Shown here one piece after another: positions 17,590 to 24,874 of a stretch of DNA of 64,000 nt. This stretch comes from JASMTM01 sp964441735 (GTDB lineage: Bacteria > Thermotogota > Thermotogae > Petrotogales > Kosmotogaceae): contig CAYTVB010000005.1 in assembly GCA_964441735.1 (NCBI GenBank), positions 13,162 to 77,161 on the forward strand. The letters are read 5' to 3'. Positions within the stretch are counted from its first letter, which is position 1. Every line of letters begins with the position of its first letter. Both the position numbers and the translations under genes were made by a program. Below the pieces are notes generated by a model. It saw only the letters and a list, made by a program, of their open reading frames with translations, was not told the DNA's origin and made no database searches.

Positions 17590-18087
17590 ATGAAAACATA
17601 TTTTATTTTAGCTTTAGTGTTGATTTTTGGAGTTGCTTTATTTGGTGAGTTCTCTGTAGGTCTGAATTCATTGTTTTTCACAAATTATTCATTGGGAGTG
17701 CCTGGAACACCGACAGCTGGTGGCGTGATAGGAATTGACCCAAGAATAAGTTTTGGTCCTGTCTATGCTGGACTATCCACACCGTTTATGTTTTTTGGTG
17801 CGTCGTTAGGTGAAGGGTCTGCTTTAATACCTTTTCCTCCTGGTTTTATCTGGCACGCTTATATTGGAGGTAAATTTGATATTGGAAACTTTTATGTGAT
17901 GGGAGATATTGGAGCAGTACTCGTAATACTTGCTGGAAATGTACCCGGCATGGCTCCTATTAGAATTGGTGGAGGATGGTATTTCAGTGAACACGGTTTT
18001 CTTGAACTAAATACGCTTGCTTTTATTCAAGATTTTTTTGGATCTGTGGGTAGATTCTACTACTTAGAAGTTGGTTATGAGTTTTAG
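17590..18087 (+). CDS. Secreted protein, probable small outer-membrane (toga) beta-barrel
   Basis: The 165-residue product starts with a clear signal peptide (MKTYFILALVLIFGVALFGE, cleavage near residue 20). The rest alternates Gly and aromatic residues in strand-like segments and ends in LEVGYEF, an aromatic C-terminal residue as used by outer-membrane beta-barrels. This suggests an eight-strand barrel in the outer sheath. No family is recognised. The start follows AGGAGGTGA. A bidirectional terminator follows immediately, so it is monocistronic. Confidence 0.6.
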   Translation: MKTYFILALVLIFGVALFGEFSVGLNSLFFTNYSLGVPGTPTAGGVIGIDPRISFGPVYAGLSTPFMFFGASLGEGSALIPFPPGFIWHAYIGGKFDIGNFYVMGDIGAVLVILAGNVPGMAPIRIGGGWYFSEHGFLELNTLAFIQDFFGSVGRFYYLEVGYEF

Positions 18088-18090
18088 ATA

Positions 18091-18118
18091 AAAAAACCGC
18101 CTTTACAGGCGGTTTTTT
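18091..18118. terminator. Bidirectional intrinsic terminator
   Basis: A run of A, ACCGCCT, loop TTAC, AGGCGGT and six T (18113-18118) form a symmetric hairpin between two convergent genes. Confidence 0.9.
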
Positions 18119-18138
18119 AATAATATTTGGTATTAAAC

Positions 18139-18585
18139 TTATCTATACTGGTAACCACCAAAATAGCCAGGATTAGCCAGAACAGCAATTATTGCTATAA
18201 CAACAAAAATAATTGCAATTATTATTAGTATGCCCTGAATCTTAAAGAATGATCTTAAATTATCAAGTCCACCCTCTAACTTATAGCTGGATTGGCTTAA
18301 CATATATTCTTCTATCTCTTTTTTTGCTGTTCTTAGTTTATATCCCATAATAAAAACAATAATTGAAGCTATTACAGAGGGAATAGCTGCTGCCAGTCCT
18401 TGCATTCCTCCTGATGCCACTCCCATTACTGCACCAATAAAGCCCAGTATAGCTCCAATAAGTATCCAGATACCAAGAAAACCTGCCCAATATGAAAGGC
18501 CCTTAAGCGTTGAATAAGAAATCTTTGAGTCCTGCGTAAATTTCTTCTCACCGCCAACATTGCTATCATTTCTTTCTTCTTCCAT
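18139..18585 (-). CDS. Small membrane protein of unknown function (possibly DUF5362)
   Basis: The 148-residue protein has a polar acidic N terminus (about 1-30). Hydrophobic helices follow at about 31-56 and 66-82, then an amphipathic stretch and a long very hydrophobic helix at about 117-137, before a short NPGYFGGYQYR tail. The Gly-rich first helix (GAILGFIGAVMGVASGG) could mediate packing. The layout resembles DUF5362 proteins, but the match is from memory and weak. It is preceded by its own candidate promoter and ends at the bidirectional terminator. Confidence 0.6.
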   Translation of the reverse strand: MEEERNDSNVGGEKKFTQDSKISYSTLKGLSYWAGFLGIWILIGAILGFIGAVMGVASGGMQGLAAAIPSVIASIIVFIMGYKLRTAKKEIEEYMLSQSSYKLEGGLDNLRSFFKIQGILIIIAIIFVVIAIIAVLANPGYFGGYQYR

Positions 18586-18619
18586 AATTCACCCCCTTTT
18601 TACTGGATGTTTTATGTTA

Positions 18620-18647
18620 AGTATATCAAACCACAAAAGGGTTCCAA
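18620..18647 (-). promoter_or_regulatory. Candidate promoter for the small membrane protein
   Basis: Read on the - strand, TTGGAA (18647-18642), a 16-bp spacer and TATACT (18625-18620) preceded by TGA form an extended -10 promoter, 35 nt before the start codon. Confidence 0.45.
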
Positions 18648-18667
18648 AGGACTTTATAGAGAAAGAT

Positions 18668-19651
18668 TTAATACATCAAATCTGGATTAACTTCTTCAGC
18701 AATTATTCCGTTTAATAGATATTTTTTCAGATGTTCGTAAGTTTTCTGTGACATTTTTTGTAAACTTGATGGAGTAAAACCTCCAACATGAGGGGAAAGA
18801 ACAACATTGGGCAGCGTATGCACAGGATATTTTGAGGGCAATGCTGGTTTATCTCGCTTTTCCGGATAGTTGTACCATACATCCAGAGCAGCCCCTTTCA
18901 GCTGTCCATTCCTTAATGACTCGTATAACGCGTATTCTTCCACAATCTTTCCTCTACTGATATTTACCAGATATTTTCCCTGTAAATATTTAAGCTCTTT
19001 TTTCCCAATAATTCCCATTGTTTCTTTGGTAAGTGGTAAAGCAATAAAAACAATGTCAGATAATTCAAGTGTTTCGTGTAAATCAAGACTAAATCTGTCT
19101 ACAAGGTTATCCTCATTATCAGGTGGATTTTTTTTATGAGCGATAATTGAACAGCCAAAGCATTTAATAAAACGGGCAATATTCTTTCCAATACTTCCAT
19201 AACCAATGATTCCGCATGTTTTATCTTGAATCGTATCCCACATATCTGTTTTCGGCGCTCCAGCGGAAAAACCATGCCATATACCTTTTGTGAGATCGTT
19301 GTGAAATGTAACTATCTTACCCAATAAGGTAAGAAGCATTCCAACAGCTCTTTCTGCTACATAACGTGAATTTCCATGATTGTTGCTTACGGTAATGTTC
19401 TTTTCACGTATCTTTTCCCAGGGTAATCCATTAACACCAGCCCAGGGAACAAAAATTACCTTTAGTTTTTTAGCTTTTTCCAGTTCTTCTTCATTAAGAT
19501 GTCCACCAACAATAACATCAGCATTTTCAATATGTTCATATGGATTGGCGTTGTTAAACGTTATTATTTCATGTTCAGAAAATTCGTTGTCAATTTTTTC
19601 AAATTTGGATAACCATTCTTTGGTTAATTTTTGTAATACTACTACCTTCAA
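18668..19651 (-). CDS. NAD-dependent D-isomer-specific 2-hydroxyacid dehydrogenase
   Basis: The 327-residue protein has the family layout. A split catalytic domain includes VGGHLNEEELEKAKKLKVI. The Rossmann domain has the GYGSIGKNIA dinucleotide site near 150, VNISRGKIV supplies the catalytic Arg region, and LSPHVGG carries the catalytic His near 290. The VAERAVGMLL helix is also typical. The substrate cannot be told; glyoxylate, hydroxypyruvate or phosphoglycerate-like acids are all possible. The TTG start is behind AGGAGG. A candidate promoter overlaps the end of the upstream gene. Confidence 0.88.
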   Translation of the reverse strand: MKVVVLQKLTKEWLSKFEKIDNEFSEHEIITFNNANPYEHIENADVIVGGHLNEEELEKAKKLKVIFVPWAGVNGLPWEKIREKNITVSNNHGNSRYVAERAVGMLLTLLGKIVTFHNDLTKGIWHGFSAGAPKTDMWDTIQDKTCGIIGYGSIGKNIARFIKCFGCSIIAHKKNPPDNEDNLVDRFSLDLHETLELSDIVFIALPLTKETMGIIGKKELKYLQGKYLVNISRGKIVEEYALYESLRNGQLKGAALDVWYNYPEKRDKPALPSKYPVHTLPNVVLSPHVGGFTPSSLQKMSQKTYEHLKKYLLNGIIAEEVNPDLMY

Positions 19652-19676
19652 AATTCTACCTCCTCACTATTTGTTT

Positions 19677-19705
19677 TATATAATCAAAAAACCGCTATTT
19701 TTCAA
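19677..19705 (-). promoter_or_regulatory. Candidate promoter for the hydroxyacid dehydrogenase
   Basis: On the - strand TTGAAA (19705-19700), a 17-bp spacer and TATATA (19682-19677) lie 26 nt before the TTG start. The -35 overlaps the stop region of the esterase-like gene. Confidence 0.45.
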
Positions 19706-20373
19706 TCATTTTCAGTTTTGTGGTGAGAGATAAACCATTCATAAAGTTCGGGATCTGTGTAAGCCTTCATACTACAATCATGACCCAGATTATCAAAAAG
19801 TTTCACGTTAATATCTCCGCCTTTATCTCTTATTTTTATTGGAATTTCCAGGGCTTCTTTAGGTGGGACGATTTGGTCTTTTCTGCCATGATAAACCAGT
19901 ACAGGAACGTTTAGTAATGAAGATACAATGCCATCAATATGTTCTTTTTGAATCGATTCACTACATACAGGAGCGATAGCGGAGAACATTTTTGGAAAAT
20001 GAGAAGCAGTCATCCATACACCATGTCCTCCCATATTATAACCGGTTAAATAAATATCACTGATACGATAGGTGTTCTTTATAAATGTCATCATTTTATT
20101 AATTTCAGTAAAAAGGTCACTCCAGATTGTTTCGAATGGGCACATGGGAGATACCGTAATAAAAGGGAAATCTTCCATTTCACTTACAATTTTTGGTATT
20201 CCATTTGATTTCAGATTATCTATTTTCGTACTTTTTGTAGTAGTTCCATGAAGGTATAAGATCATTGGCCAGTACCACTTATTATTGTTTGCATATTTCT
20301 GCGGAAAAGAAATCAAATACTCAATATCCTTTAGAGAAGCATCGGTCCTAAAAATCTTTTTGAATAATCTCAT
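19702..20373 (-). CDS. Alpha/beta-hydrolase of the esterase/dienelactone type, nucleophile Ser replaced by Asn
   Basis: The 223-residue protein has an alpha/beta-hydrolase core: MILYLHGTTT (oxyanion region), DIYLTGYNMGGHGVW at the nucleophile elbow, VLVYHGRKDQIVP with the acid Asp166, and NLGHDCSM with His198. The elbow should read G-x-S-x-G, but residue 113 is Asn (codon AAT), so the catalytic serine is missing while Asp and His remain. It may be a non-catalytic member or carry a recent mutation. It has no signal peptide. The closest families are predicted peptidase/phospholipase-carboxylesterases. Confidence 0.75.
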   Translation of the reverse strand: MRLFKKIFRTDASLKDIEYLISFPQKYANNNKWYWPMILYLHGTTTKSTKIDNLKSNGIPKIVSEMEDFPFITVSPMCPFETIWSDLFTEINKMMTFIKNTYRISDIYLTGYNMGGHGVWMTASHFPKMFSAIAPVCSESIQKEHIDGIVSSLLNVPVLVYHGRKDQIVPPKEALEIPIKIRDKGGDINVKLFDNLGHDCSMKAYTDPELYEWFISHHKTEND

Positions 20374-20519
20374 ATAAACACTCCTTTAAAAAATTATACA
20401 ATTTTTTCAATGTTTTATTTTACCTAAGCTGAAAATAATCAGTAAGGCGTTTGTTAGGAAGAAAAATAATGATGATATGCTTGAAGTAGAAGATGAATCC
20501 CAAAAAGGATGTGAAACGA

Positions 20520-20804
20520 ATGAAATATTTAACAGGACAGGTCCTTGGTATTTATCAAGTAGAATTTGCTGAAAGTGAACTTGTAAATGAAGCACACTGG
20601 GAGTATGAAATAAGAGATGTGGAATCAGGCACAGTATTTACTTTGATAGACAATAATATAGCGGAAGAACAGCCTTTTGCAAGCGTTGGAGATATTATTA
20701 TTGATGTACCCGTTGAGAACATGGAAGAATACGAAGATATTGTAATACTAATTGATAATGATTTTGAGATTGAAAAAGCACCACACCCTGATGATGTCGA
20801 ATAA
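20520..20804 (+). CDS. Small acidic protein of unknown function
   Basis: The 94-residue, very acidic protein contains no motif that I recognise. It looks beta-rich (YLTGQVLGIYQVEF, then TVFTLIDNN and DIIIDVPVE) and ends in an acidic tail. The start at ATG 20520 follows AAAGGATGTGA; the frame is open upstream for nine more codons with no ribosome site. It has no signal or membrane helix and is isolated on the + strand between - strand genes. Codon use looks like the neighbours, so it is probably a real gene. Confidence 0.55.
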   Translation: MKYLTGQVLGIYQVEFAESELVNEAHWEYEIRDVESGTVFTLIDNNIAEEQPFASVGDIIIDVPVENMEEYEDIVILIDNDFEIEKAPHPDDVE

Positions 20805-20865
20805 ATCCTGACAAATCCATCAGGGAGGTCAAACAAAATAACTAATTTATTATTTAGCAACACTG

Positions 20866-21801
20866 TTAAATGCCCAGCATACCTGGAATTTTCGGGAATA
20901 ATCTTGTGAGTTTTACATGATCCAGATTGCACAAATACCTTGTAAGTCTTTCAACTCCAAATCCACAACCTGCAGAAGGTAAAAGCATACCTTCTTCAGC
21001 GATTTTAAGATACCAGGACAGTTCTTCAATATCTTCTTCTTTTCCGTTTAACCGTTTTATAATACTATTGTATTCAAATTCTCTTTCACCCCCGGATAAA
21101 CCTTCTCCAAATCCCTCAGGCCATATGAGATCCATATCTTTCAAGGTAACACCATCGCTGGAAAGCCTGTCGTAAAATTCTCTTTCCCATACCGGTATAT
21201 CGATCAACCAGACTGGTTCATTTATGTCTTTACTTAACTGAATTTCAAAATCATCACCGTAACGTTTTTGTGCTTCAAAAAAGGTTATTTTTTTAAAGGG
21301 TTTCCCGGGGATTGAAACATTCCTATTCAACTTTTCAAGTTCTCTGGAACAATCTCTGCAAATCTCTTTCATAACATACACAAAAAGCCCTTCTAATAGC
21401 GACATGATTTCTTCCCTGGTAGTATTCCTGATCTCAATATCTATCTGGGTGAACTCAAATAGATGTTTGCCTGATGAAGTTTTTTCAGAAGTTTCCAGTC
21501 GCACATTTGGGGAAATAATAAATATTTTTTCATAAACAGTTACAGCAAGCTGTTTATGAAAAATCATTGATTGAGTTAGTTTATAGTTCTGATTGTAGTA
21601 ATTTATTGAGGTGTTGAATACTTCATGATTTAAAGGGTCTGTAATTGGTGAAATAATTGTAGGAAGGAGCTCGACAAAACCATTGTTTCTAAGGAAATAC
21701 GCGGATTTTTCCAGAATTTTGGATTTGATTTTTACTGCATTTTTTACTCTTTCATCATTGAGATGAGTTTTAATTATGGAACTAAGAGAAGTTTCTTGCA
21801 T
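20866..21801 (-). CDS. AsnRS/AspRS-like asparagine synthetase (AS-AR type)
   Basis: The 311-residue class II synthetase core lacks the N-terminal anticodon-binding OB domain of AsnRS or AspRS. Motif 2 reads SPNVRLETSEK with FEFTQIDIEI after it, and motif 3 reads GCGFGVERLTRYL near 290. This is the layout of the archaeal asparagine synthetase related to AsnRS (AS-AR), which makes asparagine from aspartate, ATP and ammonia. It is not the bacterial AsnA (COG2502) sequence. The start ATG follows AAGGAGG. The leader has an Asn-rich peptide and a terminator, which strongly supports an asparagine-related function. A truncated AsnRS paralogue with another role is the alternative. Confidence 0.8.
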   Translation of the reverse strand: MQETSLSSIIKTHLNDERVKNAVKIKSKILEKSAYFLRNNGFVELLPTIISPITDPLNHEVFNTSINYYNQNYKLTQSMIFHKQLAVTVYEKIFIISPNVRLETSEKTSSGKHLFEFTQIDIEIRNTTREEIMSLLEGLFVYVMKEICRDCSRELEKLNRNVSIPGKPFKKITFFEAQKRYGDDFEIQLSKDINEPVWLIDIPVWEREFYDRLSSDGVTLKDMDLIWPEGFGEGLSGGEREFEYNSIIKRLNGKEEDIEELSWYLKIAEEGMLLPSAGCGFGVERLTRYLCNLDHVKLTRLFPKIPGMLGI

Positions 21802-21815
21802 AATATTGCCTCCTT

Positions 21816-21852
21816 AAAAAAAGGACCGATGGTTTAATCCATCGGTCCTTTT
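21816..21852 (-). terminator. Attenuator terminator upstream of the asparagine synthetase-like gene
   Basis: Read on the - strand, GGACCGATGG (21848-21839), loop ATTAAA and CCATCGGTCC (21832-21823) form a perfect 10-bp stem flanked by AAAA, followed by seven T (21822-21816). It ends 14 nt before the gene's ATG, so it would block expression unless it is prevented from folding. Confidence 0.92.
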
Positions 21853-21866
21853 GAATAATTGTTATA

Positions 21867-21950
21867 TTACAACAATAAAGGGCCGATGGAACCGGGTCCG
21901 TTATTGTTGAAATTATTGAATTTGTATGAGAATTTACTGAAATTTATCAT
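21867..21950 (-). CDS. Asn-rich leader peptide (27 aa) of the asparagine attenuator
   Basis: An ATG at 21950 behind GGAGAG (5-nt spacing) opens 27 codons ending at TAA 21869-21867. Six residues are Asn: one at position 3 and five in the run NNFNNN at 12-17. A GPGSIGP segment and three Leu then precede the stop. It is far too short for general ORF calling, but its position between promoter and terminator and its codon content match amino-acid leader peptides such as HisL or TrpL. The clustered codons are mixed AAT and AAC. Confidence 0.8.
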   Translation of the reverse strand: MINFSKFSYKFNNFNNNGPGSIGPLLL

Positions 21951-21977
21951 TTTTCTCTCCACATAAGAATTTTCTTT

Positions 21978-22005
21978 ATAATACCACAAAGCTCCTTATT
22001 TACAA
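21978..22005 (-). promoter_or_regulatory. Promoter of the attenuator leader
   Basis: On the - strand TTGTAA (22005-22000), a 16-bp spacer and TATTAT (21983-21978) preceded by TGG (extended -10) lie about 28 nt before the leader peptide ATG. Together with the leader they explain most of the gap from 21802 to 22229. The remaining part, 22006-22210, is AT-rich with no clear element. Confidence 0.6.
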
Positions 22006-22229
22006 AATAAAATATCTTGTATCGTTAGATGTTTATACGTGCGTATTTAACAAAAATAATAATAAAAATCCGAACAACAATTATATTCAAAAAAAATGAA
22101 CCTGTCGTTTATCTCAAAAAAATATAAAAACAAGCGATTTGTCTTTCCAGTTGTTTGGATGTTTCGAAATTATTGTTATTTAATCAAATAGATAAAGTAT
22201 TTCAAAATATCCCCAAAGGGGGAACAAAC

Positions 22230-23270
22230 ATGAAGAAAAACTTTCTACGTACCGTTGTGATAGTTATGATAATTAATATCCTGTCTATGGGTTTTTCTCT
22301 TACAGTGGATGCTCCCGGATTTGATTTGGGGGTGTTATCCATTGAGGATCCTACAGAATTCAATAATAAAACATTTTGGATTGATATCATCAAAGAAACC
22401 CCAATAAATATTATTGCTGATTATGAGATGTATGCCAAAACTGCAACAGGTGATCTCATTTCAATGGATAAATTTCTCCAGCTTTTTCTCGTTTCTATCA
22501 CCCATTATCTAGAACAAAACGATCAATGGATTCAGGAATTTGATGAAGTATTAACTCCCCCGCATCAAATGCCAGAGGATGGTTATTTTCGCCTGGAAAG
22601 GATTGGTTATGATAGATTCTATTTTTCTTTCAGATTTGATGGATCTCTCTACCAGCCTGAAGGGAATTGGTGTCAGCTTTATCCTTCTAAAGAATATATC
22701 GCAAGGGTAACCTACACAATCCTTCCCGATCCACCAACCGGTGGTGGTAACGGTTATCTGACATATACACCAGGAGGTTGGGGAGCAAATCCAGCGGGTG
22801 AAAACGGTGGTACTTATTTATTCAATAATTTTGATTTAGCATTTCCGCAGGGAATAATTCTGGGAATTCTTTCGAGTGGAAAAGTTGTAATTTTTACAAC
22901 GAAAGAAGCAATAAATGGATATCTACCGTCTGGCGGCGTACCTTCAGCTGTGAATACAACGTATATTAATCCTGAATCAAGGGATTTGAGAAATGAACTG
23001 GTGAATCAACTATTAGCAGCTAAATTGAATGTTGAATTTGATCTTTACGATCCCGATTTTGCACCTGCTACGGGTAACCTGATAAATTTGGAATTAGTCT
23101 GGGGTGTTTCTCCCTTAGATGGTTATACAGTGGCGGAAATAATCAATATTGCAGACAATGTTTTGTCCGGTATTGAATTAAATTATACCCCTTCAAGCGT
23201 GACTGACGCGCTTGCTAAAATAAATGAAAATTTTGCCGATGGTGGCGACCTGGGTTATCTAATCTACTAA
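22230..23270 (+). CDS. Secreted protein of unknown function
   Basis: The 346-residue protein starts with a signal peptide (a KK charge, then a hydrophobic stretch to MGFSLTVDAPG, cleavage near residue 25). The mature part is rich in Pro, Gly, Asn and aromatic residues, with a GGGNGYLTYTPGGWG stretch near the middle. A C-terminal alpha-helical segment (about 300-346) reads YTVAEIINIADNVLSG and later SVTDALAKINENFADGG. It has one Cys in the mature part and no lipobox. The start follows GGGGG, which lies in a small CCCC-AAA-GGGG hairpin. No family is recognised; an envelope or extracellular role is likely. Confidence 0.65.
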   Translation: MKKNFLRTVVIVMIINILSMGFSLTVDAPGFDLGVLSIEDPTEFNNKTFWIDIIKETPINIIADYEMYAKTATGDLISMDKFLQLFLVSITHYLEQNDQWIQEFDEVLTPPHQMPEDGYFRLERIGYDRFYFSFRFDGSLYQPEGNWCQLYPSKEYIARVTYTILPDPPTGGGNGYLTYTPGGWGANPAGENGGTYLFNNFDLAFPQGIILGILSSGKVVIFTTKEAINGYLPSGGVPSAVNTTYINPESRDLRNELVNQLLAAKLNVEFDLYDPDFAPATGNLINLELVWGVSPLDGYTVAEIINIADNVLSGIELNYTPSSVTDALAKINENFADGGDLGYLIY

Positions 23271-23379
23271 TTAACTGAATAAACAGTGAGATTTTTGTTA
23301 AAGTAATCCAGGAAAAGGGTAAGAAGTTAACTTGCTTTTCTTGCAAAGTATTAGCCCAAATATTTAAATTAACAATAAG

Positions 23380-23410
23380 CCGGTACTTGATTCATTAGTA
23401 TCGGTTTTTT
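23380..23410 (+). terminator. Intrinsic terminator after the secreted protein gene
   Basis: CCGGTACT (23380-23387) pairs with AGTATCGG (23397-23404) over 8 positions including one G-U, with a 9-nt loop, followed by six T (23405-23410). It ends at the stop codon of the convergent photolyase gene. Confidence 0.7.
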
Positions 23411-24755
23411 ATAGTTTTGATACTCTGTCCACATATTTATCCATATCAAATTTCCTTTTCAATCCCTTATTACTCATATATCGCACTTTTCCAAAAATTT
23501 CTCTTTCCTTAAAAGGCATATCGTGTTTGCCAAAACACCAAAGAACTCCTGTATAACCATTGGGATCTCTTCCGTCAATTTCATATTTGTCGTTTAACAA
23601 AATCAGATTGTCGTATGCTGTTTGTGGATCTTTGCTCCATTCAATTACTTTTTTACCCCAGTACATTCTCATATATCCATGCATTTTCCCTGTAATTACC
23701 AGTTCTTTTTGAGCAACGTTCCAGTACTCATCATGAGTTTGGGCGTTTTCCAGTTCTTCGATTTCATATAAATACTCTCTTTTATCATCATCGTGCTCAT
23801 TCAACGTTTTTTTGCACCAATCAGGAAGGCCTTCCAGGCTATCATAGTTGTTGTTGTAGTAAGTAAAATTCCTGCTTAATTCTCTTCTAACAATGAGTTC
23901 CTCAATGTAATCATCTGTTGCCTCAGTATCCTGTGTGTTGATTTTACGTACAATGTAAATCGGCGATACTTGACCAAAATGAAGGTAAGGGCTCATGCTA
24001 GATAGATAATCCTTGCCCGGGTCATTTTTTAGTTCTGAGTATTTTGGAAGCTTATCCCTGACGAAAGTATTCAGTGTTTTTTTGGCTATGGTTGTACCTC
24101 CGTGAAATGATTCTGAAGGCTTTACTGTGTTACCCAGATTCAGGCTTGATAGAAGATCATCAATATCGGATAAATCAACAGAATCGATTTCTGGAGAATC
24201 GACTATCTCTTCTTTTAACCTTTCTGTTTCACCGGCTTTTAGAAAATTTTGGATGTGTTTCCGGATTTTCTTCCTCAATGTTGCAGCGCTGTATTCTTCT
24301 TTATCAGAAGCAATTTCAACGGGTACAACAACGTCGCTTTCTACTTCATAAATAGAATTATCTATGCTTTCCAGGACATCTGTTCTCCACTTTCTTTGTA
24401 ATTTAGTGTATCCTTTATCAAATACAACACAGGAAGCATTTTTAGCAAGTTTTTTAGCGCCGGAAGGTGGAAAAATAACGCTGCATAAAAATGTAGCGTT
24501 AATTTGTTCCAGTCTGTTTGCAACCTCTTGAAGGCCTTCAAACATAAATTTGAAACTCCTGTTGTTAGCCAGAGGAAAATCTTTATAAATACCAAAGAAA
24601 ACTATAAGAGGTATTCCTTGAAAATTAGCTTGCTGGATAGCAAAATTCAACGCATCATTTTCTTCTACTCTTTGCGAGGCCTGCATCCAGTAAATAACAT
24701 ACTTTCCATCTTCTTTTCCGCTTTTTAGCTTTTTGACTCTTTCTTTAAAACTCAT
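23409..24755 (-). CDS. Class II CPD photolyase
   Basis: The 448-residue flavoprotein would repair cyclobutane pyrimidine dimers with blue light. It shows class II features: N-terminal YVIYWMQASQRVEENDAL, YLHFGQVSPIY, FTYYNNNYDS, ITGKMHGYMRMYWGKKVIEW, and the FAD-site block DPNGYTGVLWCFGKHD near the C terminus. The length is typical. It stands alone on the - strand. A light-dependent enzyme is unexpected if the host is an anaerobic heterotroph from dark habitats. It may be a retained surface-exposure function or a transferred gene; codon use does not obviously differ from the neighbours. Confidence 0.92.
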   Translation of the reverse strand: MSFKERVKKLKSGKEDGKYVIYWMQASQRVEENDALNFAIQQANFQGIPLIVFFGIYKDFPLANNRSFKFMFEGLQEVANRLEQINATFLCSVIFPPSGAKKLAKNASCVVFDKGYTKLQRKWRTDVLESIDNSIYEVESDVVVPVEIASDKEEYSAATLRKKIRKHIQNFLKAGETERLKEEIVDSPEIDSVDLSDIDDLLSSLNLGNTVKPSESFHGGTTIAKKTLNTFVRDKLPKYSELKNDPGKDYLSSMSPYLHFGQVSPIYIVRKINTQDTEATDDYIEELIVRRELSRNFTYYNNNYDSLEGLPDWCKKTLNEHDDDKREYLYEIEELENAQTHDEYWNVAQKELVITGKMHGYMRMYWGKKVIEWSKDPQTAYDNLILLNDKYEIDGRDPNGYTGVLWCFGKHDMPFKEREIFGKVRYMSNKGLKRKFDMDKYVDRVSKL

Positions 24756-24874
24756 GGTTCTATTGTACTATGTGGAGTTAAATGAATATGAATTAAGAAG
24801 TAACCAGCATCATGAAATCTTATAACCTTATATCAAATCCGGGTTTTTTATATGAAATAAATAAATCTAAAAAG

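Larger units (their letters stand above)
21816..21950 (-). promoter_or_regulatory. Ribosome-mediated transcription attenuator, probably sensing Asn-tRNA
   Basis: The leader RNA has alternative structures. A protector stem pairs CAACAATAA (21909-21901, overlapping Asn codons 15-17 of the leader ORF) with TTATTGTTG (21878-21870) in 9 perfect bp. Inside its loop lies CCATCGGCCC (21889-21880). This can pair at 9 of 10 positions with the left terminator arm GGACCGATGG (21848-21839), and it shares CCATCGG with the right arm. A ribosome stalled on Asn codons would break the protector and favour the antiterminator. One reaching the stop codon at 21869-21867 would cover part of 21889-21880 and let the terminator form. 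Confidence 0.82.

Noticed and set aside
20407..20595. Small - strand frame overlapping the start of the acidic + strand gene
   Set aside because: It has no ribosome site, lies mostly antisense to the + strand gene, and its composition is that of a shadow frame.
20805..20865. CCTGA / TCAGG inverted repeat between convergent genes as a terminator
   Set aside because: The stem is 5-6 bp and no T run follows on either strand.
22020..22140. AT-rich stretch with TAATAATAA-like runs as a repeat or replication origin
   Set aside because: No regular repeat unit, no DnaA-box pattern that I can support, and no dnaA or dnaN nearby.
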